Below, in pieces: positions 24,983 to 32,758 of a stretch of DNA of 50,542 bases (position 1 is its first letter; the number at the start of each line of letters is the position of its first letter). The position numbers and the translations under genes are program-made. A model generated the notes under the pieces. The model saw only the letters and a list, made by a program, of their open reading frames with translations. It searched no databases and had not been told where the DNA came from. Source of the DNA: Prevotella sp. UBA2754 (GTDB lineage Bacteria > Bacteroidota > Bacteroidia > Bacteroidales > Bacteroidaceae); the NCBI GenBank assembly GCA_002353295.1, contig DEJG01000004.1:1-50542 (forward strand), read 5' to 3'.

Positions 24983-25138
24983 ATGAAAAGAACATTTCAG
25001 CCACACAATCGTCGCCGCGTGAATAAGCATGGCTTCCGTGAGCGCATGGCAACAAAGAATGGACGTCGTGTACTGGCTTCTCGCCGTGCCAAGGGTCGTA
25101 AGAAGTTGACTGTATCTGATGAGAATCACGGAAAGTAA
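24983..25138 (+). CDS. rpmH: 50S ribosomal protein L34
   Basis: A 51-residue, very basic protein starting MKRTFQPHNRRRVNKHGFRE, the conserved L34 pattern ('RTFQPxxRRRxxxHGFRxRMxTxxGRxVLxxRRxKGRxxL'). It is short, but the match runs the full length and it has a strong promoter upstream and a terminator downstream. Component of the large ribosomal subunit. It is slightly longer at the C-terminus (SDENHGK) than the usual 44-46 residues. Confidence 0.96.
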   Translation: MKRTFQPHNRRRVNKHGFRERMATKNGRRVLASRRAKGRKKLTVSDENHGK

Positions 25139-25172
25139 TCCGCGTCCATTAGTGAGTAAGAAGAAAGAAATG

Positions 25173-25210
25173 TCGGGAGTAGACTGAAGGTCGGCTCTCG
25201 ATTTTTTTTT
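25173..25210 (+). terminator. Intrinsic terminator after rpmH
   Basis: TCGGGAG (25173-25179) pairs with CTCTCGA (25195-25201), with one G-U pair, and is followed by nine T. It separates rpmH from the PASTA gene. Confidence 0.7.
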
Positions 25211-25218
25211 GTTTTTAA

Positions 25219-25250
25219 TTTGGCATTATCGATAATTCTTTGTACTTTTG
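25219..25250 (+). promoter_or_regulatory. Promoter of the PASTA-rluD-ddl operon
   Basis: TTTG (25219-25222), a 20-bp spacer and TACTTTTG (25243-25250), 33 bp before the start codon: a textbook Bacteroidetes promoter. Confidence 0.75.
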
Positions 25251-25282
25251 CCGTTTAGATAGCAGAGTATTTATATTATATA

Positions 25283-25978
25283 ATGAACGCAAAGGAAATC
25301 TGTAGCAAGATCATGAACAAGGTGGGCAACTATTATGTCATTCTCAACCTATTGGGTATGTTGGTTGTCATCATATTATTGTGTTGGATTGTCAAGTTTG
25401 GGTTGGCAATTTATACACACCACGGAGAAGGTATCTCTGTACCAGAATTGAAAGGTATGTCTTATCACAGAGCCCGTCTTCTGTTGGAAGAGAACGGACT
25501 GAATATTGTGGTTAGCGATTCTGGATATGTGAAGACGATTCCGGCTGATTGTATCTTGGCTCAGACTCCAGGTTTTGGATCGAAGGTGAAGTCTGGTCAT
25601 ACCATCTATGTGACGGTCAATTCGCCATCATCCCCAACCTTCGCGATTCCTGATATTGTAGATAATTCCAGTTACCGTGAGGCCGAGGCCAAGTTGATGG
25701 CTATGGGTTTTCGTCTTACGGCCCCACAGAAAGTAGTGGGAGAGAAAGACTGGGTATATGGCATCCTCTGTCGAGGCAGACGAGTCTCGAATGGTGACCG
25801 TGTACCCATTGACTATCCGTTAACCCTGATGATTGGTACAGGAAATTATGACGAGGAGGATGTTGCCTTGGATGAGTTTGTTGATCCTACTTACGAGGCA
25901 AATCCGACAGATGAAATGAATACTACGGAAACGGGACAACCGGAAGTTGATGAATTTGTGGAGGTAAAGGCACCATGA
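25283..25978 (+). CDS. Membrane-anchored PASTA-domain protein
   Basis: A 231-residue protein with a short cytoplasmic N-terminus, one transmembrane helix (about 20-42), two PASTA repeats (about 50-113 with 'VPELKGMSYHRARLLLEENGL', and 118-188 with 'IPDIVDNSSYREAEAKLMAMGF') and an acidic tail. PASTA domains bind peptidoglycan fragments, usually on Ser/Thr kinases or penicillin-binding proteins; here there is no kinase or transpeptidase part. Its stop overlaps the next start (ATGA), and with ddl two genes on it suggests a cell-wall role. Confidence 0.85.
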   Translation: MNAKEICSKIMNKVGNYYVILNLLGMLVVIILLCWIVKFGLAIYTHHGEGISVPELKGMSYHRARLLLEENGLNIVVSDSGYVKTIPADCILAQTPGFGSKVKSGHTIYVTVNSPSSPTFAIPDIVDNSSYREAEAKLMAMGFRLTAPQKVVGEKDWVYGILCRGRRVSNGDRVPIDYPLTLMIGTGNYDEEDVALDEFVDPTYEANPTDEMNTTETGQPEVDEFVEVKAP

Positions 25979-27033
25979 CAGAGGAATTAGACGATATAGT
26001 CATGCTGGAAGACGGTGACGGAGAACAGGGAGATCTCTACGAACACCTTCGGATGGAGGTGGATCGGGGACAAGATCCCGTCCGCATTGACAAGTATATG
26101 TCTGAACATGTGCAACATTCCTCTCGTAATCGTATTCAAAAGGCTGCCGATGCTGGCTTTATCCATGTCAACGGCAAACCTGTCAAGAGCAATTATAAGG
26201 TTCGCCCTGGTGATGTGATTACCCTGATGCTCGACCGTCCTCATTATGACACTACGATAGAGCCAGAAGAGATTCCTTTAGATATTGTTTATGAAGATGA
26301 TCAGTTGATGGTGATCAATAAGCCTGCAGGGATGGTGGTACATCCTGGTTGTGGTAATTTCCATGGTACACTTGTGAATGCCGTTGCATGGCATTTGCGT
26401 GACCTGCCTAGTTATGACCCTAATGATCCCTCTGTAGGATTGGTGCATCGTATTGATAAGGATACTAGCGGCTTGTTGGTTATTGCCAAGACCCCTGAGG
26501 CAAAGACGGAATTGGGAGCTCAATTCTTCAACCACGATACACACCGTAGTTATAATGCTTTGGTATGGGGAAACTTCACAGAGGATACTGGACGAATAGA
26601 AGGTAACATTGGACGTGACCCAAAAGACCGCCTTCGTATGGCAGTGTTCCCTTCGGGTTCGGAAATAGGTAAAAGTGCTGTTACCCACTATCAGGTTTTA
26701 GAGCGCTACGGCTATGTTACTTTGGTAGAATGCAGACTTGAGACTGGGCGTACCCACCAGATCAGAGCCCACATGAAACATATAGGACATCCGCTGTTTG
26801 GGGACGAGCGCTATGGCGGTACTGAAATTTTGAGGGGGGAGCGTACAGCTTCCTATAAAGCTTATATTCAAAACTGTTTTAAAATCTGCCCTCGCCAGGC
26901 ATTACATGCACGGACGTTGGGGTTTGTGCATCCTACGACGGGCCAGCAAATGGACTTTACATCGGAACTGGCAGAGGATATGACAGCATTGATAGACAAA
27001 TGGAGAAAATATTTTAAAAGTAATAATATATAA
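25975..27033 (+). CDS. RluD-type 23S rRNA pseudouridine synthase
   Basis: A 352-residue RluA/RluD-family enzyme. N-terminal S4 RNA-binding domain (about 40-100; 'RIDKYMSEHVQHSSRNRIQKAADAGFIHVNG'), then the catalytic domain with the signature 'VHRIDKDTSGLLVIAKT' containing the catalytic Asp, and 'ECRLETGRTHQIRAHMKHIGHPLFGDERYGG'. It turns uridines of 23S rRNA (positions 1911/1915/1917 in E. coli RluD) into pseudouridine. Start by ATGA overlap with the PASTA gene. The specific target cannot be fixed from sequence alone. Confidence 0.92.
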   Translation: MTEELDDIVMLEDGDGEQGDLYEHLRMEVDRGQDPVRIDKYMSEHVQHSSRNRIQKAADAGFIHVNGKPVKSNYKVRPGDVITLMLDRPHYDTTIEPEEIPLDIVYEDDQLMVINKPAGMVVHPGCGNFHGTLVNAVAWHLRDLPSYDPNDPSVGLVHRIDKDTSGLLVIAKTPEAKTELGAQFFNHDTHRSYNALVWGNFTEDTGRIEGNIGRDPKDRLRMAVFPSGSEIGKSAVTHYQVLERYGYVTLVECRLETGRTHQIRAHMKHIGHPLFGDERYGGTEILRGERTASYKAYIQNCFKICPRQALHARTLGFVHPTTGQQMDFTSELAEDMTALIDKWRKYFKSNNI

Positions 27034-28029
27034 ATGATGGAAAATATGAAACGTGTAATTGCCATTGTTTGTGGCGGCGACTCTTCTGAGCACGATGTCT
27101 CATTGCGCTCGGCTCAGGGGCTTTATTCGTTTTTTGACAAAGAACGTTATGATGTGTACATTGTAGATGTAAAAGGGCAAGATTGGCATGTTGAACTGCA
27201 CGATGGTACAGTTGCCAGTATCGATCGCAATGACTTTTCTTTCATAGAGAATGGGAAGGCTAAACGTTTCGACTATGCATATATCACCATACATGGTACT
27301 CCTGGTGAAAATGGTATCATGCAGGGCTATTTCGATTTGGTACGTGTACCCTATAGCACTAGTGGTGTATTGGTTGAGGCAATGACCTTTGATAAGTTCG
27401 TGCTTAACCAATATCTGCGCGCCTATGGTATTCTGGTGGCCGACTCACTGCTGATTCGCAAAGGCTATGAGGAATTGGTGAGCGATGACGAGATAGAACA
27501 GCGCATAGGTATGCCTTGTTTTGTGAAACCTGCTACCGACGGTTCTTCGTTTGGTGTATCAAAGGTAAAGGAGGCCGACCAATTGGCTCCAGCTATCCGT
27601 AAGGCCATGATGGAAAGTTCGGAGGTGATGGTTGAACAATACCTGAAAGGTACAGAGATAACAATGGGTATTTACAAAACCAGGGAAAAGTCAGTACCAT
27701 TCCCCATTACTGAGGTAGTAACTCAGAATGAGTTCTTTGACTATAATGCTAAGTATAATGGTCAGGTTCAGGAGATAACTCCTGCCCGTATTCCGGAAAA
27801 TCAAGCCCGTCGTGTTCGCGAAATTACCAGTCATATCTATGATATCCTTCATTGTAATGGTATCATCCGTATTGATTATATTATCTCTCCTGAAGGTAAG
27901 ATTTATATGTTGGAAGTAAATACAACACCAGGTATGACACCAACCAGTTTTATACCTCAGCAGGTAAAAGCTGCTGGGTTAGAGATGAAAGATGTATTAA
28001 CTGATATCGTTGAAAACCAGTTTATTTAA
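27034..28029 (+). CDS. ddl: D-alanine--D-alanine ligase
   Basis: A 331-residue ATP-grasp ligase. It has 'VCGGDSSEHDVSLRSAQ' at the N-terminus, 'IHGTPGENGIMQGYFDL', the ATP-grasp segments 'PCFVKPATDGSSFGVSKV' and 'VEQYLKGTEITMGIY', and the metal-binding 'YMLEVNTTPGMTPTSFIPQQ'. It makes the D-Ala-D-Ala dipeptide for peptidoglycan. The start abuts the preceding stop (TAAATG); a start 12 bp downstream (MKRVIAIV) is equally possible. Confidence 0.95.
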   Translation: MMENMKRVIAIVCGGDSSEHDVSLRSAQGLYSFFDKERYDVYIVDVKGQDWHVELHDGTVASIDRNDFSFIENGKAKRFDYAYITIHGTPGENGIMQGYFDLVRVPYSTSGVLVEAMTFDKFVLNQYLRAYGILVADSLLIRKGYEELVSDDEIEQRIGMPCFVKPATDGSSFGVSKVKEADQLAPAIRKAMMESSEVMVEQYLKGTEITMGIYKTREKSVPFPITEVVTQNEFFDYNAKYNGQVQEITPARIPENQARRVREITSHIYDILHCNGIIRIDYIISPEGKIYMLEVNTTPGMTPTSFIPQQVKAAGLEMKDVLTDIVENQFI

Positions 28030-28032
28030 GTG

Positions 28033-29211
28033 ATGAACGAGTTTGACGAGATAAGACCCTATGAAGAGGGGGAAATGAAACAGGCGTTTGAGGAACTGTT
28101 GGCTGACCGACAGTTCTCCACGCTACTGAAAGGTTTTGTACCTTGGTTGCCAAAGTCTGTTCGTAATGGATTGTTACGACTGGCTTTTACGGGGGTCAAG
28201 ACTCCACTGGACTTCCAGCTTCGTTTCATGAAACCCATAGTATGGTATTTTGTCCGTAAATACTCTGACGGCCTCACCTTTGACGACAGCCAACTCTCCA
28301 CTCTCCACTCTCCACTCTCAACTCAAAGGTTCACCTTTGTCTCGAATCATCGTGACATTGTGCTTGATTCTGCCTTTTTGGATGTGTTGCTTAATAAGCA
28401 TGGATATCCTACGACGGTTGAAATCGGCATTGGCGACAATCTGCTGATCTATCCTTGGATTAAACGACTGGTTCGTATGAACAAGGCTTTTACTGTTCGA
28501 CGCGGTTTGACGGCTCACGAGATGATGAAGAGCAGTCTGTTGATGAGCCGGTATATCCATTATGCTGTTACGCAGAAAAAGGAAAATATTTGGATTGCAC
28601 AGCGAGAGGGTAGGGCAAAGGATTCTGACGACCGTACTCAGGAGTCTGTCTTGAAGATGTTGGCGATGGGGGCTGAGACGGATGAACACTCACCTCTCAC
28701 TTCTCACCTCTCACCTCTCAACATTGTTCCATTGACGATTAGTTACGAATATGATCCTTGTGACTATCTGAAGGCACAGGAGTTTCAGCAGAAACGTGAC
28801 AATCCTACTTTTAAAAAGAGCAAGCAGGATGATCTCGATAATATGAAAACGGGTATATTCGGCTATAAAGGACGTATCCATTACCATTGTGGCACTCCAA
28901 TTAATCAGTGGCTGGACGAACTGAAAGAGTTCCCCAAGAATGAGTTCTTCAAAGCGGTTGCTCTACGCATGGATAAGGAGATACATAGTCACTATCAGCT
29001 TTACCCTTGTAACTATATTGCATTGGACATGCTGGAGAAAACCGACCATTCGCAAAACTACACCCCTGCCGATGTTCAGCGCTTTGAGGACTATCTTGCC
29101 GGTCAGCTGGCGAAGATTAAAATCCCCAACAAGGATGAGGCTTTCCTTCGCGAACGAATACTGACTATGTATGCCAACCCACTTCGTAACTACCTTGCAG
29201 CTCATGAATAA
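28033..29211 (+). CDS. PlsC-like glycerolipid acyltransferase
   Basis: A 392-residue protein of the 1-acylglycerol-3-phosphate acyltransferase type. The 'SNHRDIVLDS' block corresponds to the catalytic NHxxxxD motif, though with five residues between His and Asp where four is usual; 'QREGRAKD' matches the FPEGTRS-like block, and 'PLTISYEYDP' the later one. Probably transfers acyl chains to a lipid precursor at the membrane; substrate unknown. It has two internal 7-bp repeat tracts coding for 'SQLSTLHSPLST' and 'HSPLTSHLSPLN', each close before a conserved block. I begin it at ATG 28033, 3 bp after ddl. Confidence 0.75.
   Translation: MNEFDEIRPYEEGEMKQAFEELLADRQFSTLLKGFVPWLPKSVRNGLLRLAFTGVKTPLDFQLRFMKPIVWYFVRKYSDGLTFDDSQLSTLHSPLSTQRFTFVSNHRDIVLDSAFLDVLLNKHGYPTTVEIGIGDNLLIYPWIKRLVRMNKAFTVRRGLTAHEMMKSSLLMSRYIHYAVTQKKENIWIAQREGRAKDSDDRTQESVLKMLAMGAETDEHSPLTSHLSPLNIVPLTISYEYDPCDYLKAQEFQQKRDNPTFKKSKQDDLDNMKTGIFGYKGRIHYHCGTPINQWLDELKEFPKNEFFKAVALRMDKEIHSHYQLYPCNYIALDMLEKTDHSQNYTPADVQRFEDYLAGQLAKIKIPNKDEAFLRERILTMYANPLRNYLAAHE
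28291..28325. repeat. In-frame 7-bp tract A in the acyltransferase gene
   Basis: CAACTCT, CCACTCT, CCACTCT, CCACTCT, CAACTCA: five units, 35 bp, coding 'SQLSTLHSPLST' just before the SNHRDIVLD catalytic block. Confidence 0.8.
28689..28723. repeat. In-frame 7-bp tract B in the acyltransferase gene
   Basis: CTCACCT, CTCACTT, CTCACCT, CTCACCT, CTCAACA: five units, 35 bp, coding 'SPLTSHLSPLN' just before the 'IVPLTISYEY' strand. Confidence 0.8.
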
Positions 29212-29866
29212 AATTCAGTACTTTGCGCTCCTGTGGACTTTCCTGCTCGTAGCCTGCACCACCGATAGTTATAACAAAGGACAGGGCAAGTATTCGCTGA
29301 TGCAGGCAGAACTGGTTGATCTGTCTGTTAATGCCGACAAGCAGGCCACGGCATTCACCATGGACGACGGTCAGCGTTATGCGCTTACCCCCGTTGCTAC
29401 CGCCTCGTGGATTCAACGGCCTGACACCACCTATCGTGCCGTACTCTATTTCAATGTCCTGACTGACAATACTGCCGAGGCTGTTTCTATAGGGACAGTC
29501 CCCACGCTGAGGGCCAGAGAGCATTGGAAATTGGACGAACAACGCGAAGACCCGTTGGGGTTGGAAAGTGCGTGGTTAGCTAAAAACGGGAAATATCTGA
29601 ACTTAGGCGTGTTGCTCAAAACAGGACAGGTAGATGGCGAGGATGGCGTACATACCGTTGCCTTAGCCCAGGACACCATCATTCAGAATCCTGATGAGAC
29701 ACATACGGCAAAGTTCCGCTTCCTCCATGATCAGGCAGGAGTACCCGAATACTACACCAATCGCCGCTTTGTCAGCATCCTCCTCCCCGACACCATCAAG
29801 TTAGACACCATCCGCCTTACTTTCCCCACCTACGAGGGAAAGGTGGAACGCATCTTCGTTCCGTGA
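29204..29866 (+). CDS. NigD-like lipoprotein
   Basis: A 220-residue lipoprotein (MNKIQYFALLWTFLLVAC, lipobox LVAC, Cys18). I choose 29204 because the signal peptide begins there and the ATG overlaps the acyltransferase stop. 'GKYSLMQAELVDLSVNADKQ' with a following 'DDGQRYALTP' resembles the OB-fold part of NigD-like proteins, common in Bacteroidales; the second half is rich in beta-strands. NigD was named next to a bacteriocin gene, but most members have no known function. No bacteriocin gene is seen here. Confidence 0.6.
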   Translation: MNKIQYFALLWTFLLVACTTDSYNKGQGKYSLMQAELVDLSVNADKQATAFTMDDGQRYALTPVATASWIQRPDTTYRAVLYFNVLTDNTAEAVSIGTVPTLRAREHWKLDEQREDPLGLESAWLAKNGKYLNLGVLLKTGQVDGEDGVHTVALAQDTIIQNPDETHTAKFRFLHDQAGVPEYYTNRRFVSILLPDTIKLDTIRLTFPTYEGKVERIFVP

Positions 29867-29885
29867 AACTTGAAAAGTTTCTTTG
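29865..29885 (+). terminator. Hairpin at the end of the PASTA-to-NigD operon
   Basis: GAAACTT, loop GAA, AAGTTTC gives a perfect 7-bp stem overlapping the stop codon of the NigD-like gene and followed by TTTG. The T-run is short, so termination is only moderately likely. Confidence 0.45.
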
Positions 29886-29900
29886 CATAGCTATTTATGT

Positions 29901-29988
29901 GAATTAACGTCCAAAATCGATTGAGTTAACTCGATTCGTCAAATGAGTTAACTCGATTGATGATTTGGGTTAACTCAGGTTTTTGAGG
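29901..29988. repeat. Four GTTAAC-centred units at a 22-bp period between convergent genes
   Basis: GAATTAACGT (29901), GAGTTAACTC (29923), GAGTTAACTC (29945) and GGGTTAACTC (29967) lie exactly 22 bp apart. The two middle copies are perfect 10-bp palindromes, followed by GATT. The array fills most of the 151-bp gap between the NigD-like gene and CapA, which point at each other, so it is not a promoter of either. Confidence 0.8.
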
Positions 29989-30017
29989 TGATCATTTCCA
30001 CAGGTGAAAATAGCAGA

Positions 30018-31043
30018 CTATTTCAACGTAATGTTACCATCTTTGTCGATGGTAGCTTCGCTATGGGGAACGTCGGTTTTGGTGAGATTCATCATTTCAC
30101 GCGCTACGCGTTGATTGGGGTCTTTGCGAGGACCAATGCCTTTCTGCTGGAGGAAGGAGTGGATTTGGCCACTGAGGAAACGGCCTTGCTTGTCAACCTT
30201 GATTTCTACAACAGGCGAATAAGCGGAAATGCCGGCTAAACTCATACCGTAGGGCGTGCAGAAATTACCGAGGCTGTAGGCTATGAAACGGCCTTTATAG
30301 ACCTCTGTGGCACGCACTACATGAGGACCGTGACCATAGACAATGTCAGCACCATTGTCGATGCAGAAATGGGCAAATTCGCGCAGACTGCCTCGGTCTT
30401 CGCCCAAGAAGCTCTCTGCGCCCTGGGGCAGATGACTCTTCGAGCGTCCTTCAGCTCCACCGTGGAAAGATACGATGACAATGTCTGACTTCTGTTTCAG
30501 GTCGTCGAAGATGCGCTTGACCGTCGCCAAGTCACGGTGTTTCAGCGTATATTGATTATGTCCGAAGGCACAGATGCCGAACTTGATGCCGTTGCGAACC
30601 ACAATGGCTGATTCTGTGCGTCCCTTGATGCCTGAGAATTTGATGCCCTGCTTGTTGAGTTGCTGTTCGGTGCTCAGAATACCCTCCTGTCCGAAGTCGT
30701 TGGCATGATTGTTAGCCATGCTGAGGAAGTCGTAGCCAGCCTCTTTCAATAGATAGGAGAAACTGGTTGGTGTGCGGAAAGAATAACTGTTAGGACCACC
30801 GCCTTTTGTGCTCTTACCGCCATCCAGTAATGTCCCCTCTAGATTACCAACAGTAATAGTGGTGCGTTGTAGGATGGGCTTCACGTCGCGAAAAATCTCC
30901 TCGCCATTCTTGGGAGGCAGTGAAATACCAGGGTAGGTGGTACCCATCATGATATCGCCTGTCATGGCAACGGTGATATCATCAGAAAAGCAGGCCACTG
31001 AGTAGCCTGCTAATATCGTTACTAAAAGGGCTTTGAGTTTCAT
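30018..31043 (-). CDS. CapA/PgsA-type metallophosphatase-like lipoprotein
   Basis: A 341-residue exported protein (possible lipobox SVAC, Cys18). CapA-family motifs in order: 'AMTGDIMMG', 'GNLEGTL', 'MANNHANDFG', 'SFHGGAEG', 'GHGPHVV', 'YSLGNF'; these Asp/His/Asn residues form the metal site of the calcineurin-like fold. The family was named for capsule polyglutamate synthesis in Bacillus, but there is no capB/capC here. It comes third, 8 bp after an NlpC/P60 gene and behind an M23/LysM gene, so a cell-envelope hydrolase or phosphatase role is more likely. Confidence 0.82.
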   Translation of the reverse strand: MKLKALLVTILAGYSVACFSDDITVAMTGDIMMGTTYPGISLPPKNGEEIFRDVKPILQRTTITVGNLEGTLLDGGKSTKGGGPNSYSFRTPTSFSYLLKEAGYDFLSMANNHANDFGQEGILSTEQQLNKQGIKFSGIKGRTESAIVVRNGIKFGICAFGHNQYTLKHRDLATVKRIFDDLKQKSDIVIVSFHGGAEGRSKSHLPQGAESFLGEDRGSLREFAHFCIDNGADIVYGHGPHVVRATEVYKGRFIAYSLGNFCTPYGMSLAGISAYSPVVEIKVDKQGRFLSGQIHSFLQQKGIGPRKDPNQRVAREMMNLTKTDVPHSEATIDKDGNITLK

Positions 31044-31051
31044 CTTATTGT

Positions 31052-31621
31052 TTATTTAGCCACACGGCGCACACCGATGTAGCGGCGATTGTAGTTTCCG
31101 TCGTTAGAGTGACTGATTTTTACACCTCCCTTGCTGCTGGCATGGATAAACGTGAAGGTGTCGGTGATAGGGTCGAAGTCCATCACGATACCTACATGCC
31201 CAACGTTGCGACCAGAGTGGGGGCTGGTGAAGAATACCAAGTCGCCCGGCTGCATCTCTTCACGTCGGATGGGGATGTTGCGGGCATATTGATCGCGTGA
31301 GGAACAGCCGATAGATATGTTGTTCTGGCCATAGACATAGCTGGTAAATCCAGAGCAATCGAAGCTATATGGACCCTTGCTGCCAGAACGGTAGCGAGTG
31401 CCTATAAATGAAGTAGCCTGGCTGAGAATATCATCGGCTGTGGTGAAGTTAATATTGGTGTCATAGCCATCTGCATAGAGAAAATCGAAATTGTCAATCT
31501 CCTCATAGACGGTCTCTGTACGGTGTATTTTCTTTGTCCTCTTTTTCTTGCTCTTGGCTAATGCTACATCCGCAGAGGAAAGAAGCATCAGTAAGATGCA
31601 AAACATAATTTTCTGTTTCAT
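31052..31621 (-). CDS. NlpC/P60 cysteine endopeptidase (peptidoglycan hydrolase)
   Basis: A 189-residue secreted protein. Signal peptide (1-22), a basic KKKRTKK stretch, then an NlpC/P60 domain with the catalytic Cys89 in 'FDCSGFTSYVYG', His in 'NVGHVGIVMD' and a third polar residue (His) in 'FTFIHASSKGGVKISH'. It cleaves stem-peptide bonds in peptidoglycan. It lies between M23 and CapA in one run, 45 bp after the M23 stop. Confidence 0.9.
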   Translation of the reverse strand: MKQKIMFCILLMLLSSADVALAKSKKKRTKKIHRTETVYEEIDNFDFLYADGYDTNINFTTADDILSQATSFIGTRYRSGSKGPYSFDCSGFTSYVYGQNNISIGCSSRDQYARNIPIRREEMQPGDLVFFTSPHSGRNVGHVGIVMDFDPITDTFTFIHASSKGGVKISHSNDGNYNRRYIGVRRVAK

Positions 31622-31666
31622 TCAAAAAAATAGGTTAATAGCCTTCTAATGCTACAAAGGGTTTGG

Positions 31667-32626
31667 TTAATTGTATCTGAGAATCTGTCCTGCACGGATG
31701 CGTGTAGTCGACTTGATGTGATTCAACTTACAGATAGCGCTAACCGTCATACCGCGTTTACGAGCGATTGATGAAAGAGTTTCGCCTTTTGCCACTTTGT
31801 GGAAGCGGGTAGAACGGGTCTTTGCTTTCTTGTCACTCTTAGCGGACAGTACTGATGCATAGTCGGTCTGTGGAATATCCAAGTCGCCATTGACGGCCTT
31901 GCCACCAACACCACGTAAACGCGTTGCTTCGGCTGATTCACGATTATAGGTTGACTTACGGAATATATAATAGTCGTCAACAACATCCTGATTCTTAAAG
32001 TCGAACATCAAAGCAGGGTTCAAGGCAACGCCACACAGACGGGTCTCAAAATGCAGGTGTGAGCCAGTGCTACGACCTGTGTTTCCACCGAGTCCGATAG
32101 GATCACCGGCACGAACCTCTTGATCCTCTGTAACTAATTGCTTTGACATGTGACCATAGATAGTCTCCAATCCATTATAATGACGGATAACTACATACTT
32201 TCCATAGCCGCGTCCTTCATATCTTACGATACGAACCTTACCGCTGAATGCAGCGCGAATGGTATCACCAATATAAACCTTGATGTCCAATCCCTTGTGC
32301 TGACGTCCCCAGCGGGCACCGAAGTTGCTTGTCAGCAAACGACTGGTGGTAGGCATACAGAAGTCCTTTAAGTCGATACGGAATGAATCGGGTAATACGG
32401 TTGCCTTGTGAGCATAACGATTATTCCAGTCATTATATAGGTCAGCAGCAGGAGATGCATAGCTCTCTGCTTGTATCAATCTATGGAGTGCCATGCTGTC
32501 AACTGCTTTCATCTTGCGGTCGATGGGCGCTTGATTTGCCAATAAATCTTGTCCCATAGCAGGAATGGCTAATATGGTTGCTACTACAGTAAATGCAATG
32601 TTTTTAAATTGTCTTTTAGTAAGCAT
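31667..32626 (-). CDS. M23 metallopeptidase with C-terminal LysM
   Basis: A 319-residue exported protein. The M23 domain carries 'HKGLDIKVYIGD' (first His and Asp of the zinc site) and 'GSHLHFE' (HxH). The C-terminal ~45 residues are a LysM repeat ('FHKVAKGETLSSIARKRGMTVSAICKLN'), which binds glycan strands. Probably cuts peptidoglycan cross-links or activates amidases in cell division. Full catalytic set is present. First gene of the M23-NlpC-CapA operon. Confidence 0.92.
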   Translation of the reverse strand: MLTKRQFKNIAFTVVATILAIPAMGQDLLANQAPIDRKMKAVDSMALHRLIQAESYASPAADLYNDWNNRYAHKATVLPDSFRIDLKDFCMPTTSRLLTSNFGARWGRQHKGLDIKVYIGDTIRAAFSGKVRIVRYEGRGYGKYVVIRHYNGLETIYGHMSKQLVTEDQEVRAGDPIGLGGNTGRSTGSHLHFETRLCGVALNPALMFDFKNQDVVDDYYIFRKSTYNRESAEATRLRGVGGKAVNGDLDIPQTDYASVLSAKSDKKAKTRSTRFHKVAKGETLSSIARKRGMTVSAICKLNHIKSTTRIRAGQILRYN

Positions 32627-32678
32627 AAGTCTTAAAAATTCAATTCGAGAAAGTTATTTTTTTCGGAAATTATCGGTG

Positions 32679-32686
32679 CAAAAGTA
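32679..32686 (-). promoter_or_regulatory. -7 promoter box of the M23-NlpC-CapA operon
   Basis: The minus strand reads TACTTTTG 52 bp upstream of the M23 start. The surrounding 132-bp gap (32627-32758) is AT-rich, with no hairpin that I can see. Confidence 0.6.
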
Positions 32687-32758
32687 ATAAAAATAATGGA
32701 GGAATCGTAAAAATGTGGTGTACGTTAACAATAATTGTGTGTTATTTAACACTTTACA

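Noticed and set aside
24803..25129. 108-residue minus-strand frame across the rpmH region
   Set aside because: It lies opposite rpmH and runs through both promoters; no family features.
29204..29866. Bacteriocin operon around the NigD-like gene
   Set aside because: No peptide or immunity or exporter gene lies next to it; its neighbours are lipid and cell-wall genes.
29901..29988. CRISPR array or attC-type site
   Set aside because: Repeat core is only 10 bp, the period 22 bp, and no cas, integrase or cassette genes are nearby.
30018..31043. Capsule or polyglutamate synthesis locus
   Set aside because: CapA-like protein only; no CapB/CapC ligase genes and neighbours are peptidoglycan hydrolases.
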